The notes beneath the pieces were generated by a model. That model did not search any database and had not been told where the DNA came from. It was given only the letters and a program-made list of their open reading frames with translations. A program made the translations under genes and the position numbers. DNA of 64,000 nucleotides from Bog-756 sp049517675 (GTDB taxonomy: Bacteria > Actinomycetota > Acidimicrobiia > Acidimicrobiales > RAAP-2): the NCBI GenBank assembly GCA_049517675.1, contig JBEKRV010000001.1:1-64000 (forward strand). The letters are read 5' to 3'. Shown here piece after piece: positions 43,527 to 52,580 of this stretch (the first letter of the stretch is position 1; every line of letters starts with the position of its first letter).

Positions 43527-44144
43527 ATGGCCGAGACGATCGTCGACTACCGGGACAACGCCGTCGAGGTGCACCGGGTGGTGGTCGGACCGCTGGAGAA
43601 CAACGTCTACATCGTCCGCTGCCGGGGAACCGGCGACTCCCTGCTCATCGACGCCGCCAACGAGCACGACCTGCTCCTCGAACTGTGTCGGGACCTCCAC
43701 GTGGGCCAGGTGGTCGAGACCCACGGGCACTGGGACCACATCCAGGCCGTCGAAGCGGTGCGCGACGCGGGGATCGACGTGGCCGTGACCCGGGCCGACG
43801 CCTCGATGCTCCCGTCCTACGACCAGATCCTGGAGGACCAGTCGGTGATCCAGGTCGGGCGACTGCGGGTCGCGACGATCGCCACGCCCGGTCACACGCC
43901 GGGCTCGATGTGCTTCGCCGTGGAGGGCACACCCCTCCTGTTCTCCGGTGACACCCTGTTCCCCGGGGGGCCGGGCAACACTTCGTTCGAGGACGCCGAC
44001 TTCGCCACCATCATCAACTCGATCGAGGGACGCCTCTTCGCGGCCTTCGCCCCCGACACCCTGGTATTGCCGGGCCACGGGGTGGGAACGACCATCGGCG
44101 CCGAGTCGCCCCACCTCGACGAGTGGGTCGAACGGGGCTGGTAG
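43527..44144 (+). CDS. MBL-fold metallo-hydrolase, glyoxalase II-like
   Basis: 205 residues of metallo-beta-lactamase fold: ETHGHWDHIQAVEAV supplies the first metal ligands, TPGHTPGSMCF the next His, FSGDTLFPGGPGNT the bridging Asp, and LPGHGVGTTI the last His. Typical activities are thioester hydrolysis as in glyoxalase II, but the substrate is not evident. AGGAGGTGG precedes ATG 43527 closely. It is divergent from the acyl-CoA dehydrogenase, and the thioester context makes a link with acyl-CoA metabolism conceivable. Confidence 0.87.
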   Translation: MAETIVDYRDNAVEVHRVVVGPLENNVYIVRCRGTGDSLLIDAANEHDLLLELCRDLHVGQVVETHGHWDHIQAVEAVRDAGIDVAVTRADASMLPSYDQILEDQSVIQVGRLRVATIATPGHTPGSMCFAVEGTPLLFSGDTLFPGGPGNTSFEDADFATIINSIEGRLFAAFAPDTLVLPGHGVGTTIGAESPHLDEWVERGW

Positions 44145-44169
44145 GCGCGGCCGGGTCGCCGCCGGACGC

Positions 44170-46365
44170 TCAGACCGCGGTCGACGGGCGCCGGGGCTCT
44201 CTGACGATCTCGATATCCGGGGGCAGGCCGCTGATCGACACGCCCCCGGGGACCCCCTCCCCTACCTGGATGGTCACCCGCGAACCGGCTAGCGGTATCC
44301 CCTCCACCTTCAGGTAGCCGATGCCCTCGGGCAGGTTGGGCGAGAGCCACGTCTTGCCGTAGGGGATCCACGGGTCGAGCCGGAGCAGCGTCCGCAGGCA
44401 CAGGAGCGGGGACGCCGCAGACCAGGCCTGGGGCGAGCACGAGGTGGGGTAGCCGACGGGAAGGTTCAGCTCGCCCCTGTCGAGGCCGCTGAACAGCTCG
44501 GGAAGTCGACCCCCCTGGGCCGAGGCCGCGGCGAGCAGGCCGAAGATCAACTGCTGGGCGGCGCCGTCGAAGCCGTACCTGGCCAGGCCGGCCGCCACGA
44601 TCGCCGTGTCGTGCGGCCAGACCGATCCGCAGTGGTAGCTGATCGGGTTGTACCCGCCGTTGTCGCTCGACAGGGTCCGGAGTCCCCATCCGGTGAACAT
44701 CGACGGCGACACCAGCGCCCGGGCCACCTGGAGCGCCTTGTCCTCGTCGACGATGCCGGTCCACAGGCAGTGGCCGATGTTGGAGGTGAGCGAGTCGATG
44801 GGCTTCTTGTCGGCGTCGAGGCCGACCGCGAACCAGCCCTTCTCCTCCAGCCAGAAGTCCCGGTTGAAGTTGGCCTTGAGCTGGGTCGCCTTGGATCGGA
44901 AGCGATCGTACGCGGCGGTGTCGCCCGCCTCGAAGGCGAAGTGTGCGCTGGCCAGGTACGCCCCGTAGGTGTACGCCTGCACCTCCGCCAGCGCGATCGG
45001 GGCCTCCGCCACCCGGCCGTCGCCGTAGCGGATGCCGTCCCAGCTGTCCTTCCAACCCTGGTTGGCCAGGCCCCGGTCGGTGGCCCGGCGGTACTCGACG
45101 TACCCGTCGCCGTCGGAGTCGCCGAAGTGATCGATCCACTCGATGGCCCTGGCCGCGTTGGGCAGCAGCTCGTCGACCATCTCGCGGGCCACGCCCCACC
45201 GTCGCATCTCGCCGAGCAGCATGACGAAGAGGGGGGTGGCATCGGCCGTGCCGTAGTAGATGCTGCCACCGCCGAGCGAGAGCGACGCGGCATCACCGAA
45301 GCGCATCTCGTGGAGGATGCGGCCCGGTTCCTCCTCGTGGCGGGGGTCGATCTCCTTCCCCTGGAACCGTGCCAGCGTCTGGAGCACGCCCCGTGCGAGG
45401 TCGGGGTCGACCAGCAGGGCCATCCACGCCGTCAGCAGCGAGTCGCGGCCGAAGATGGTCATGAACCACGGAGCGCCGGCGGCCACCACCACCCGCTCGG
45501 GAAAGTCGGGGTCGAAGATCCGCAGCGCACCGAGGTCCTCGGCGCTGCGGGCCACGACCTCCTTCAGGAGCGGATGGTCGGTCTCCACCTGGGGGACCTG
45601 TCGCCGCCACTCGGCCAGGCGCTCGGTCGGGGTGGCCCGCTCGACCGGCACGCCGCACCGGTACTTGGGCGAGAAGACGGCCCGGTCGATGACCGGCCCG
45701 ACCTCGATGCAGGTGGTCCACTCGCCCCTGGCGGGCACCACCACGTCGAACGTGATCAGCCCGGGTGCCACCTTCGATGCCCCGCAGGCACACAACTCCA
45801 CGCCGCGGGCGACCGATCCCCGCTCGTAGGAGTAGGTCAGCGTCGCCACGGCCCCATCGTCGGGGTACCCGGTCCGGGTGATCCCCTCGGTGACGCTGGC
45901 GGTCACGGCCCCCGAGTCGACCCCGGGGGCCACCCGACCCTCCTTGACCGCGAAGAGATCGGCGAAGTCGGCTGCGACCACCACCTCGACGGTGCAGGCG
46001 GTGGCCTCGTCGGAGAAGTTCCGCAGGACCAGTTCCTCCCGCATCCCCTGGCCCACGTGGCGGCTCCGGAACACCATGAGCGTCGAGTCGGCCCGACCCG
46101 GTCCGGGCAGGCTCCGGGACACGAACGTGGCGGAGAACGGGTCATCGTTCACCGCCGCCAGCGGTTCGGCCCGGGCCCCGTCGATCAGGACCTCGAAGCG
46201 CGACACGATCCGGGTGTCGCGGAAGAACAGCCCCTGGGCAGCTCCGGGGGAGATGTCCCCGCTGCCGCCGCTGATGGCGAACGTGGACTCGTCGACCAGG
46301 GTCACGGCCCCGGCGCCTGACCCGATCCGGGTGACCGGTCCAGCGTAGTTCCAGGGGTCGGACAT
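44170..46365 (-). CDS. amylo-alpha-1,6-glucosidase (glycogen-debranching-type) family protein
   Basis: 731 residues with an N-terminal beta-rich domain (VTLVDESTFAISGGSGDISPG partly, GLFFRDTRIVSRFEVLIDG) and an (alpha/alpha)6 glucosidase domain: PWFMTIFGRDSLLTAWMALL near residue 300, GWKDSWDGI near 445, and SVWPHDTAIVAAGLARYG near 590, carrying the expected acidic residues. It likely trims alpha-1,6-linked glucose from glycogen or related glucans. The ATG at 46365 has TACGGT 6 bases upstream. Related proteins have been assigned to trehalose or mannosylglycerate chemistry, so the substrate is open. Confidence 0.85.
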   Translation of the reverse strand: MSDPWNYAGPVTRIGSGAGAVTLVDESTFAISGGSGDISPGAAQGLFFRDTRIVSRFEVLIDGARAEPLAAVNDDPFSATFVSRSLPGPGRADSTLMVFRSRHVGQGMREELVLRNFSDEATACTVEVVVAADFADLFAVKEGRVAPGVDSGAVTASVTEGITRTGYPDDGAVATLTYSYERGSVARGVELCACGASKVAPGLITFDVVVPARGEWTTCIEVGPVIDRAVFSPKYRCGVPVERATPTERLAEWRRQVPQVETDHPLLKEVVARSAEDLGALRIFDPDFPERVVVAAGAPWFMTIFGRDSLLTAWMALLVDPDLARGVLQTLARFQGKEIDPRHEEEPGRILHEMRFGDAASLSLGGGSIYYGTADATPLFVMLLGEMRRWGVAREMVDELLPNAARAIEWIDHFGDSDGDGYVEYRRATDRGLANQGWKDSWDGIRYGDGRVAEAPIALAEVQAYTYGAYLASAHFAFEAGDTAAYDRFRSKATQLKANFNRDFWLEEKGWFAVGLDADKKPIDSLTSNIGHCLWTGIVDEDKALQVARALVSPSMFTGWGLRTLSSDNGGYNPISYHCGSVWPHDTAIVAAGLARYGFDGAAQQLIFGLLAAASAQGGRLPELFSGLDRGELNLPVGYPTSCSPQAWSAASPLLCLRTLLRLDPWIPYGKTWLSPNLPEGIGYLKVEGIPLAGSRVTIQVGEGVPGGVSISGLPPDIEIVREPRRPSTAV

Positions 46366-46371
46366 CCCGGT

Positions 46372-46377
46372 ACCGTA
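46372..46377 (-). promoter_or_regulatory. -10 hexamer for the glucosidase gene
   Basis: TACGGT on the minus strand, 6 bases from the ATG. Confidence 0.45.
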
Positions 46378-46450
46378 CCGCCGACCACGAAGCCGCGGGT
46401 GTTACCCCTGGTCACCGCCTGATGGCGGCACGGCCCTTTCGGCCCCACCT

Positions 46451-46476
46451 ATTCCTCCTACGCCCGTAGGAGAAAT
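46451..46476. promoter_or_regulatory. 26-bp palindrome at the sufC-sufS-sufU promoter
   Basis: Arms CTCCTACG and CGTAGGAG flank a 2-base centre; after one mismatch on each side the symmetry resumes with ATT and AAT. It ends 13 bases before the TACAAT hexamer and so covers the expected -35 position. That placement fits a repressor operator. I cannot match it to a known consensus. Confidence 0.55.
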
Positions 46477-46489
46477 CCCATCGAGAGGC

Positions 46490-46495
46490 TACAAT
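46490..46495 (+). promoter_or_regulatory. -10 hexamer for sufC (first copy)
   Basis: TACAAT, 7 bases from GTG 46503. It is the closest to consensus in the window. Confidence 0.55.
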
Positions 46496-46502
46496 CGACC
46501 CC

Positions 46503-47282
46503 GTGAGCCCCGAGACCGACGCCTCCGCAGCCGCACCCGCACCTCCGCTCCTCGAGGTGGCGGGCCTGTGCGCGTCGGTCGAGGGCGAGCCGATCCTCAA
46601 GGGCATCGACCTCACCGTCGAGTCCGGCAGGGTCCACGCCATCATGGGTCCGAACGGATCCGGGAAGTCGACGCTGGCCAACGTCCTGCTCGGCAACCCG
46701 GCCTACGAGGTGACGGCGGGGTCCATCCTCTTCCACGGTGAGGACATCACCTCGTGGCCGACGGACGTCCGGGGCAAGGCCGGGATCTTCCTCGCCTTCC
46801 AGGATCCCGAGTCGATCGGCGGGGTCCCCGTCATCCAGTTCCTGCGACAGGCCCTCTCGGCCCGCCGGGGTACGGATCTGTCCGTCCTGGAGGTGCGGCT
46901 GATGATGATGGAGTGGATGGAGAAGCTGGGGATGGACCCTTCCTTCGGCGAGCGCCACCTCAACGACGGCTTCTCCGGTGGGGAGAAGAAGCGCAACGAG
47001 ATCCTCCAGATGGCCATCCTCGAGCCCGAATTGGCCATCCTCGACGAGACCGACTCCGGCCTCGACGTGGACGCCCTGCGCACCGTCGCACGCGGAGTGC
47101 ACACCGTGCGCGAGGCCAGGCCCGATCTCGGCGTGCTCGTCATCAGCCACTACCAGCGCATGCTCGAGGAGCTCCACGCCGACCGGGTCCACCTGCTGAT
47201 CGACGGCGTGATCGTCGCCGAGGGAGGGCCGGAGCTGGGTGCCACGCTCGAAGCCGGAGGGTACGACACATGGCGGAGCTGA
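46503..47282 (+). CDS. sufC: Fe-S assembly ATPase SufC, first copy
   Basis: ATPase partner of the SufBD scaffold. The 259-residue protein has Walker A GPNGSGKST near residue 46, Q-loop FLAFQDPESIGGV, the SufC signature LNDGFSGGEKKRNEI, LAILDETDSGLDVDALR, and switch His in VISHYQR. The signature and the ETDSGLD box are canonical. It begins a plus-strand unit; its last 13 bases overlap sufS. A second SufC is encoded at 49.1-49.9 kb. Start GTG 46503 follows a near-consensus -10 element at leaderless spacing. Confidence 0.92.
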   Translation: MSPETDASAAAPAPPLLEVAGLCASVEGEPILKGIDLTVESGRVHAIMGPNGSGKSTLANVLLGNPAYEVTAGSILFHGEDITSWPTDVRGKAGIFLAFQDPESIGGVPVIQFLRQALSARRGTDLSVLEVRLMMMEWMEKLGMDPSFGERHLNDGFSGGEKKRNEILQMAILEPELAILDETDSGLDVDALRTVARGVHTVREARPDLGVLVISHYQRMLEELHADRVHLLIDGVIVAEGGPELGATLEAGGYDTWRS

Positions 47283-48535
47283 ACACTGCCGACACCCGGA
47301 CGCCGGGACTCGACGTGGCCACCCTGGTCAAGGACTTCCCCCTGCTCGCCCGCGAGGTCCACGGCCACCCGATCACCTACCTCGACTCCGCCGCGTCGTC
47401 CCAGCGCCCGACGGCCGTGCTCGATGCCATGCGCGAGTACGACGAGACCACCCACGCCAACGTCCACCGGGGCGTGTACGCCATCGCCGAGGAGGCCACC
47501 AGGCGCTTCGAGGCGGCCCGGGTCGCCGTGGGCCGGTTCATCGGGGCGCCCGTCCCGTCCCGTGAGATCGCGTTCACCAAGAACGCCACCGAGGCCATCA
47601 ACCTGGTAGCCCACTCGTGGGGCCGCACCCACCTCGGACGGGGCGACGTGGTCGTACTCACCGAGATGGAGCACCACGCCAACATCGTCCCGTGGCACAT
47701 GCTTGCAGCCGAGCGCGGCGTCGAGCTTCGCTGGCTCCCCGTCGACGACGACGGTCGCCTCGTCCTCGACGACCTCGACGAGGTCCTCGACGGCGCCAGG
47801 CTGCTGGGCCTGACCTGCATGTCCAACGTGCTCGGCACGCTCAACCCGGTGGCCGACCTGGCCGCTGCCGCCCATGCCGCCGGTGCCCTGGTGGTGGCCG
47901 ACGCCTGCCAGTCGGTGCCGCACCTGCCGACCGACGTGACCTCCCTCGGCGTCGACTTCCTGGCCTTCAGCGCCCACAAGATGTTGGGTCCGACGGGCAT
48001 CGGCGTGCTGTGGGGACGCGAGGAGCTGCTGTCCGAGCTCCCACCGTTCCTCGGTGGGGGCGAGATGATCCTCGACGTGAGGAAGGACGGATTCACCCCG
48101 AACGACATCCCGTGGCGCTTCGAGGCCGGCACACCGCCGATCACCGAGGCCATCGGGCTCGGAGCAGCCGTCGCCTACCTGCAGGCGGTGGGGATGGATG
48201 CCGTCCGGGCCCACGAGATCGAGCTCACCGCGTACGCCCTCGACGCCCTCCGCTACCGGTTCGGTGACGGAATCCGGATCTTCGGGCCCGCCGAGGCCGA
48301 GGACCGCGGCGGGATCGTCTCGTTCGCCTTCGGCGATGTCCACCCCCACGACGTATCGCAGATCCTCGACCAGTACGGGGTCTGCGTGCGGGCCGGGCAC
48401 CACTGCGCCAAGCCGCTCATGCGCCGCCTCGGGGTCAACGCCACCGCACGGGCGTCGTTCGCGCTCTACAACGACAGGCACGACGTGGACACGCTGGTCG
48501 ACGCCCTCGACGCCGCACAGAAGTTCTTCGCATGA
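47270..48535 (+). CDS. sufS: cysteine desulfurase SufS
   Basis: PLP enzyme that takes sulfur from cysteine as a persulfide. The 421-residue protein has YLDSAASSQRP, HANVHRGVY, TEMEHHANIVPW, the PLP-lysine in FSAHKMLGPTGIGVL near residue 238, and the catalytic Cys in VRAGHHCAKPLMRRL near residue 375, all of SufS class. The ATG lies inside the end of sufC with GGAGG 9 bases before it. Sulfur is expected to pass to SufU, encoded next. Confidence 0.95.
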   Translation: MAELNTADTRTPGLDVATLVKDFPLLAREVHGHPITYLDSAASSQRPTAVLDAMREYDETTHANVHRGVYAIAEEATRRFEAARVAVGRFIGAPVPSREIAFTKNATEAINLVAHSWGRTHLGRGDVVVLTEMEHHANIVPWHMLAAERGVELRWLPVDDDGRLVLDDLDEVLDGARLLGLTCMSNVLGTLNPVADLAAAAHAAGALVVADACQSVPHLPTDVTSLGVDFLAFSAHKMLGPTGIGVLWGREELLSELPPFLGGGEMILDVRKDGFTPNDIPWRFEAGTPPITEAIGLGAAVAYLQAVGMDAVRAHEIELTAYALDALRYRFGDGIRIFGPAEAEDRGGIVSFAFGDVHPHDVSQILDQYGVCVRAGHHCAKPLMRRLGVNATARASFALYNDRHDVDTLVDALDAAQKFFA

Positions 48536-48599
48536 GCGACCGCCGGTACGCTGCACACCGGGTGCCGTCGCACCCCAGTGACGAAGGGACGTCGGCCTG

Positions 48600-49097
48600 A
48601 TGCCCGGCCTCGAAGACCTCTACCGCGAGATCATCCTCGACCACTACCGCTCGCCCCGCAACCGCGGCGAGCTCGACTCGCCACCGGCCGTACGGGTCGA
48701 GGGCTTCAACCCGTTGTGCGGCGACGAGATCGTCGTGACCCTCGACGTGGAGGACGGGATCCTGACCGACATCAAGATCGCCGGCACCGGGTGTTCGATC
48801 AGCCAGTCCTCGGCCTCGCTCATGTCCGCCGCCGTCAAGGGACGGCCCGTCGGCGAGGTCCGCGACCTGATCACCACGTTCAAAGGGATGATGTCCATCC
48901 ACGAGGCCTCCCTCCCCACGAATGGTGACGGCGGCGGGCAGGCCGAGGCCCCCGAGCCCGAGGCGATCGACGTCGACGCCCTCGGCGAGTTGGCGGCGCT
49001 GCAGGGGGTCGTCAAGTTCCCGGTGCGGATCAAGTGCGCCACCTTGAGCTGGAACACGCTGTCCCAGGGGCTCGACGAGGCAGCCGGCACCGCCTGA
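48600..49097 (+). CDS. sufU: Fe-S assembly sulfur-transfer protein SufU
   Basis: Zinc-bound protein that accepts persulfide sulfur from SufS. The 165-residue protein has the three conserved cysteines: NPLCGDE, TGCSISQSSASLM and IKCATLSW, with the insertion of about 20 residues between them that marks SufU as opposed to IscU. A Gly/Glu/Pro-rich stretch (GDGGGQAEAPEPEA) enlarges this insertion. It lies 64 bases behind sufS in the same direction; the opposite-strand sufC copy ends 22 bases beyond it. Confidence 0.93.
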   Translation: MPGLEDLYREIILDHYRSPRNRGELDSPPAVRVEGFNPLCGDEIVVTLDVEDGILTDIKIAGTGCSISQSSASLMSAAVKGRPVGEVRDLITTFKGMMSIHEASLPTNGDGGGQAEAPEPEAIDVDALGELAALQGVVKFPVRIKCATLSWNTLSQGLDEAAGTA

Positions 49098-49119
49098 GCG
49101 GCACGGTCGTCGGACGGGC

Positions 49120-49854
49120 TCAGGTGTAGGCCGCGTACCCGGTGCGGTCGACGATCTCGGCCAGCTCCCCCCCACCGGTGGCCACCACCCTGCCCCCGGC
49201 GAGCACGTGGACCACGTCGGGACGGAGCACGTCGAGGAGGCGACGGAAGTGGGTGATGGCGAGGACGCCGAGTCCCCACTCGGCGGTCGCCTCCTGCACC
49301 CTCCGGCCGACCTCGCCGAGCGCGTCGACGTCCAGTCCGGAGTCGATCTCGTCGAGGACGGCGAAGCGGGGACGCAGCACCCCGAGCTGCAGGGTCTCGT
49401 TCCGCTTTCGCTCGCCACCGGACAGGTCGACGTTGAGCGGACGGTCGAGGAAGCGCTCGTCGAACCCGATCCGGACCGCCTCGGCACGCAGCCGCTCCCC
49501 GATGTCGGCGGCGACGTCGGTCGGGACCACCCGTCGGGCGGCGGTGAGCGACTCGACGAGGGAGACGCCGGGGACCTCGATCGGGTGCTGCATCGCCAGG
49601 AACAGCCCGGCACGGGCCCGCTGCCAGGTGGGGAGGGCGAGCAGGTCGATTCCGTCGAGGGTCACCGACCCGCCGAGGACCTCGTAGCCGGGCCGCCCCA
49701 TCAGCACGTGGGCCAGCGTGCTCTTGCCGGATCCGTTGGGTCCCATGACGGCATGGACCTCGCCGCTGCGGACGGTGAGGGAGACGCCCCGCAGGATCTC
49801 CCGGCCGGGGATGCCGGCGCGCAGGTCCTCGATGACCAGTTCGCCGGTACTCAC
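49120..49854 (-). CDS. SufC-like ATPase, second copy
   Basis: A 244-residue SufC homologue: Walker A GPNGSGKST, Q-loop FLAMQHPIEVPGVS, signature LSGGERKRNET, VLDEIDSGLDVDAL and ITHFRR. It differs from the first copy in the signature (NVDLSGG in place of NDGFSGG) and in EIDSGLD against ETDSGLD. The FLAMQHPIEVPG segment is closer to mycobacterial SufC (FLAMQYPVEVPG) than that of copy one. The start overlaps the Rieske gene end by 4 bases, so it belongs with sufD. Which copy serves SufBD, or whether both do, is open. Confidence 0.9.
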   Translation of the reverse strand: MSTGELVIEDLRAGIPGREILRGVSLTVRSGEVHAVMGPNGSGKSTLAHVLMGRPGYEVLGGSVTLDGIDLLALPTWQRARAGLFLAMQHPIEVPGVSLVESLTAARRVVPTDVAADIGERLRAEAVRIGFDERFLDRPLNVDLSGGERKRNETLQLGVLRPRFAVLDEIDSGLDVDALGEVGRRVQEATAEWGLGVLAITHFRRLLDVLRPDVVHVLAGGRVVATGGGELAEIVDRTGYAAYT

Positions 49855-50207
49855 GGGACCACCAGCGACACGTCGTCGCCCTCGACCACGACGTCGTAGA
49901 CGGGCACCGGCCGGGTGGCGGGCAGTGAGCAGGGCTCACCGGTGCGCAGGTCGAACGTCGAGCCGTGCTTCGAGCACTCGATCTCGCATTCGTCGGCCCA
50001 CACCTCGCCGTCGGCCAGTGAGAAGTCCTCGTGGCTGCAGCGGTCCCCCACGGCATGGAACTCGTCGTCGATGCGCACGAGCGCCACCCGCAGGCCGGCC
50101 ACGTCGAACCGCCGTGCCTGGCCGGACGCCAGGTCACCCACGGCACACAGCCGGACGGTCCTCGCGCCGGCACCCCCGACCGCGTCCCGCTCCGCCGGCT
50201 CAGCCAC
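49851..50207 (-). CDS. Rieske-type ferredoxin
   Basis: 118 residues with a complete [2Fe-2S] Rieske site: Cys-x-His in CSHEDFSLADGE and Cys-x-x-His in CSKHGSTFDL. It resembles the NirD/ferredoxin-subunit group, and small Rieske proteins are a known companion of actinobacterial suf operons. It could deliver electrons for cluster assembly. GTG 50207 overlaps sufD by 8 bases; ten extra in-frame codons upstream are less likely. Confidence 0.9.
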   Translation of the reverse strand: MAEPAERDAVGGAGARTVRLCAVGDLASGQARRFDVAGLRVALVRIDDEFHAVGDRCSHEDFSLADGEVWADECEIECSKHGSTFDLRTGEPCSLPATRPVPVYDVVVEGDDVSLVVP

Positions 50208-51435
50208 GGGACACCCCCGAGCGCTCGGCCAGGGCACGACCCACCAGACCCCGGATCCCCGGCAGCGGGACCTGCTCGGCGATGCTGTCGAAGAATCCGG
50301 AGACGATGAGCTGTTCGGCCCGCTCGGGCTCGACGCCCCGGGACTCGAGGTAGTACCGCTGGTCCTCGTCGACCGGACCGACGGTCGAACCGTGGCTGCA
50401 CTTCACGTCATTCTCCTCGATGTCGAGGTTGGGGACCGAGTCGGCGTGGGCGCCCTCGTCGAGCACCAGGTTGTGATTGGTCTGCATGGCGTCCGACTTG
50501 ACTGCCCCGCGCCGCACCCGGATCAGGCCGCTGTAGACGGAATGGGAGGTATCCGCCACCGCCCCCATGAACAGCAGGTCGCTGGTCGTGCGGGGTGCCC
50601 GGTGATCCTGGAGGGTCCGGAAGTCGAGCATCTGGTCGTCCCGCCCGATGAACGCGGCCCGCAGGCTGCTGGCACCCGACTCGCCGACGAGGGCGGAGTC
50701 GGTGCGGAGACGGGCGTAGCTCCCGCCCAGCGCCACCGCGTAGCTCGACAGCGTGGCGTGGGCCCCGATGGTGCTCGCCTGGTGGGCGAGCTGCCAGGAG
50801 GCGCCGCCGAGCGACTGGACGGACACGTAGGCGAGGGAGGCGCCGTCTCCGACCTGGAGCTCGGTCACCGGGACCACGAGCGACTCGTCCGGCGACCCGG
50901 TCGCCGGGGCCCAGTCCGTGCCCCCGTCGGCCACCAACCCGGTGGACGCGTCGACGACGATCTCGATGACGCCGGCAACCGCGCCGGCACCGACCCGGAC
51001 GACCGTCCGGGGGAACACCGCGGACCCGGACGAACCAGACACCACGTGGACGATGACGACGGGGTCGGCGGGCGATGCACCGTGGTTGACGTCCACGACC
51101 ACCGGGTCGATGGCGAAGGCGTCGTTGAGGAGGGGGAAGTCGTGGGGATCGCCGAGGACCGAGCCGAGAAGGTCGGCGCCCTCGGGATGGTCGGTCACCC
51201 GCCCGAGCGAGACCACGTCGTCCCCGACGGCGGTGCCCAGCGTGGCGAGGACGCCGTCGATGGTGACCACCAGGCCGCTGTGGGGACCGAGGCTGCCCAC
51301 CAACGCATGGATCCGGTCGGACGGCGACCGGCCCGGCTCCTCGCCGGACCGGGTGGGGCCGGCGGGCCGGAAGCGGTCCAGGTCGAGGCGGTCGATGCGG
51401 CTGTACCGCCAGATCTCGTCCTTCTCGGTCGGCAA
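50200..51435 (-). CDS. sufD: Fe-S assembly scaffold protein SufD
   Basis: Beta-helical partner of SufB in the SufBC2D scaffold. The frame from TTG 51435 gives 411 residues with PTEKDEIWRYSRIDRLDLD, a central domain without strong motifs, the conserved DVKCSHGSTVGPVDEDQRYYLESRG (shown in part), and a C-terminal GFFDSIAEQVPLPG. Upstream of the TTG the same frame still encodes GLPGAPWLAQRRIAAAEAF, which is typical SufB/SufD N-terminal sequence, but no ATG, GTG or TTG occurs before the stop at about 51590. A CTG at 51534 with AGAGG 7 bases upstream is a plausible true start (444 residues). Confidence 0.9.
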   Translation of the reverse strand: MPTEKDEIWRYSRIDRLDLDRFRPAGPTRSGEEPGRSPSDRIHALVGSLGPHSGLVVTIDGVLATLGTAVGDDVVSLGRVTDHPEGADLLGSVLGDPHDFPLLNDAFAIDPVVVDVNHGASPADPVVIVHVVSGSSGSAVFPRTVVRVGAGAVAGVIEIVVDASTGLVADGGTDWAPATGSPDESLVVPVTELQVGDGASLAYVSVQSLGGASWQLAHQASTIGAHATLSSYAVALGGSYARLRTDSALVGESGASSLRAAFIGRDDQMLDFRTLQDHRAPRTTSDLLFMGAVADTSHSVYSGLIRVRRGAVKSDAMQTNHNLVLDEGAHADSVPNLDIEENDVKCSHGSTVGPVDEDQRYYLESRGVEPERAEQLIVSGFFDSIAEQVPLPGIRGLVGRALAERSGVSRG

Positions 51436-51660
51436 CGGCGAGGACGCGAAGGCCTCGGCCGCGGCGATACGACGCTGGGCCAGCCACGGGGCGCCGGGCA
51501 GTCCGGTGGTGTTCTCAGGGGTGAAGGTGGGCAGGATCGGGCCTCTCGCGGATCGAGGCCCGATCGACGAGCCTCGGGCTCGATACTACCGGGCCATCGC
51601 ACCCGATCCGACAAGCGGGGGCTGACGCAAGGGGGTGCCCCGCACCCGCCGCCCGGGACC

Positions 51661-51666
51661 TACTCT
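51661..51666 (+). promoter_or_regulatory. -10 hexamer for the isomerase gene
   Basis: TACTCT, 8 bases from ATG 51675. Confidence 0.4.
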
Positions 51667-51674
51667 TGGCCCCC

Positions 51675-52529
51675 ATGACCACCCCCACCATCGACTCGTT
51701 CACCTCCGAGGTCCTCGACATCGAGGTCGACGGTCACGTGGCCACGCTCTGGCTCGACCGCCCCGAGAAGCGCAACGCCATGGGTCCCGACCTCTGGCAC
51801 GACCTGCCGCTGGCCATGGCCGCCATCGGCGCCGACCCGTCCGTGCGGGCCGTGGTCGTCGCGGCACGCGGACCCCACTTCTCCGTCGGTCTCGACCTGG
51901 TGGCCATGGCCGGGATCGGCACGCCCCCGGAGGCGGCCGACGGCTCCCGCCCGTCGGCGGCCACCCGGGCATCGCACGCACGAGCGGAGATCAAGCGTCT
52001 CCAGGACTCGGTGACCGCGGTGGCCGACTGCCCGCTGCCGGTGATCGCCGCCGTGCACGGCTACTGCATCGGCGGCGGCGTCGACCTGATCGCCGCCTGC
52101 GACATCCGACTGGCCAGTGCCGACGCCCAATTCTCGGTACGCGAGGCCAAAGTCGCCATCGTGGCCGACCTGGGAAGCCTGCAGCGGCTGCCGTCGATCA
52201 TCGGCAGGGGGCACGTGGCCGAGCTGGCCTTCACCGGCCAGGACATCTCGGCCGCACGGGCCGAGGCCATCGGCCTGGTCAACCGGGTGAGCGCCGACGC
52301 CCCGTCCGTGGTGGCCGACGCGCGGGCGCTGGCCGCCGAGATCGCCGCCAACTCACCGTTGGCGGTCCAGGGGACCAAGGCGGTACTGGTCGCCGGTGAG
52401 GGCCGGACGGTGGCCGAGGGGCTGGACTACGTGGCCACGTGGAACGCGGCGTTCCTCGCCTCCGACGATCTCGCCGAGGCCATGACCGCCTTCATGGAGA
52501 AGCGACCGGCCAACTTCACCGGCAGGTAG
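51675..52529 (+). CDS. crotonase family enzyme, dienoyl-CoA isomerase-like
   Basis: 284 residues of enoyl-CoA hydratase/isomerase fold. The oxyanion loop is HFSVGLDL, then CIGGGVDLIAACDIRLASADAQFSV (in part), a Glu in VREAKV, and an Asp in VADLGSLQRLP. These acidic positions match delta3,5-delta2,4-dienoyl-CoA isomerase (ECH1) rather than plain hydratase. It would handle odd-position double bonds in fatty acid degradation. It is the only plus-strand gene between the two minus-strand suf units. Confidence 0.87.
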   Translation: MTTPTIDSFTSEVLDIEVDGHVATLWLDRPEKRNAMGPDLWHDLPLAMAAIGADPSVRAVVVAARGPHFSVGLDLVAMAGIGTPPEAADGSRPSAATRASHARAEIKRLQDSVTAVADCPLPVIAAVHGYCIGGGVDLIAACDIRLASADAQFSVREAKVAIVADLGSLQRLPSIIGRGHVAELAFTGQDISAARAEAIGLVNRVSADAPSVVADARALAAEIAANSPLAVQGTKAVLVAGEGRTVAEGLDYVATWNAAFLASDDLAEAMTAFMEKRPANFTGR

Positions 52530-52580
52530 GGGAACCGATCGGGCGGAGCGGTCGTGCGGGTCCGGTCGTCCATCCGGTTC

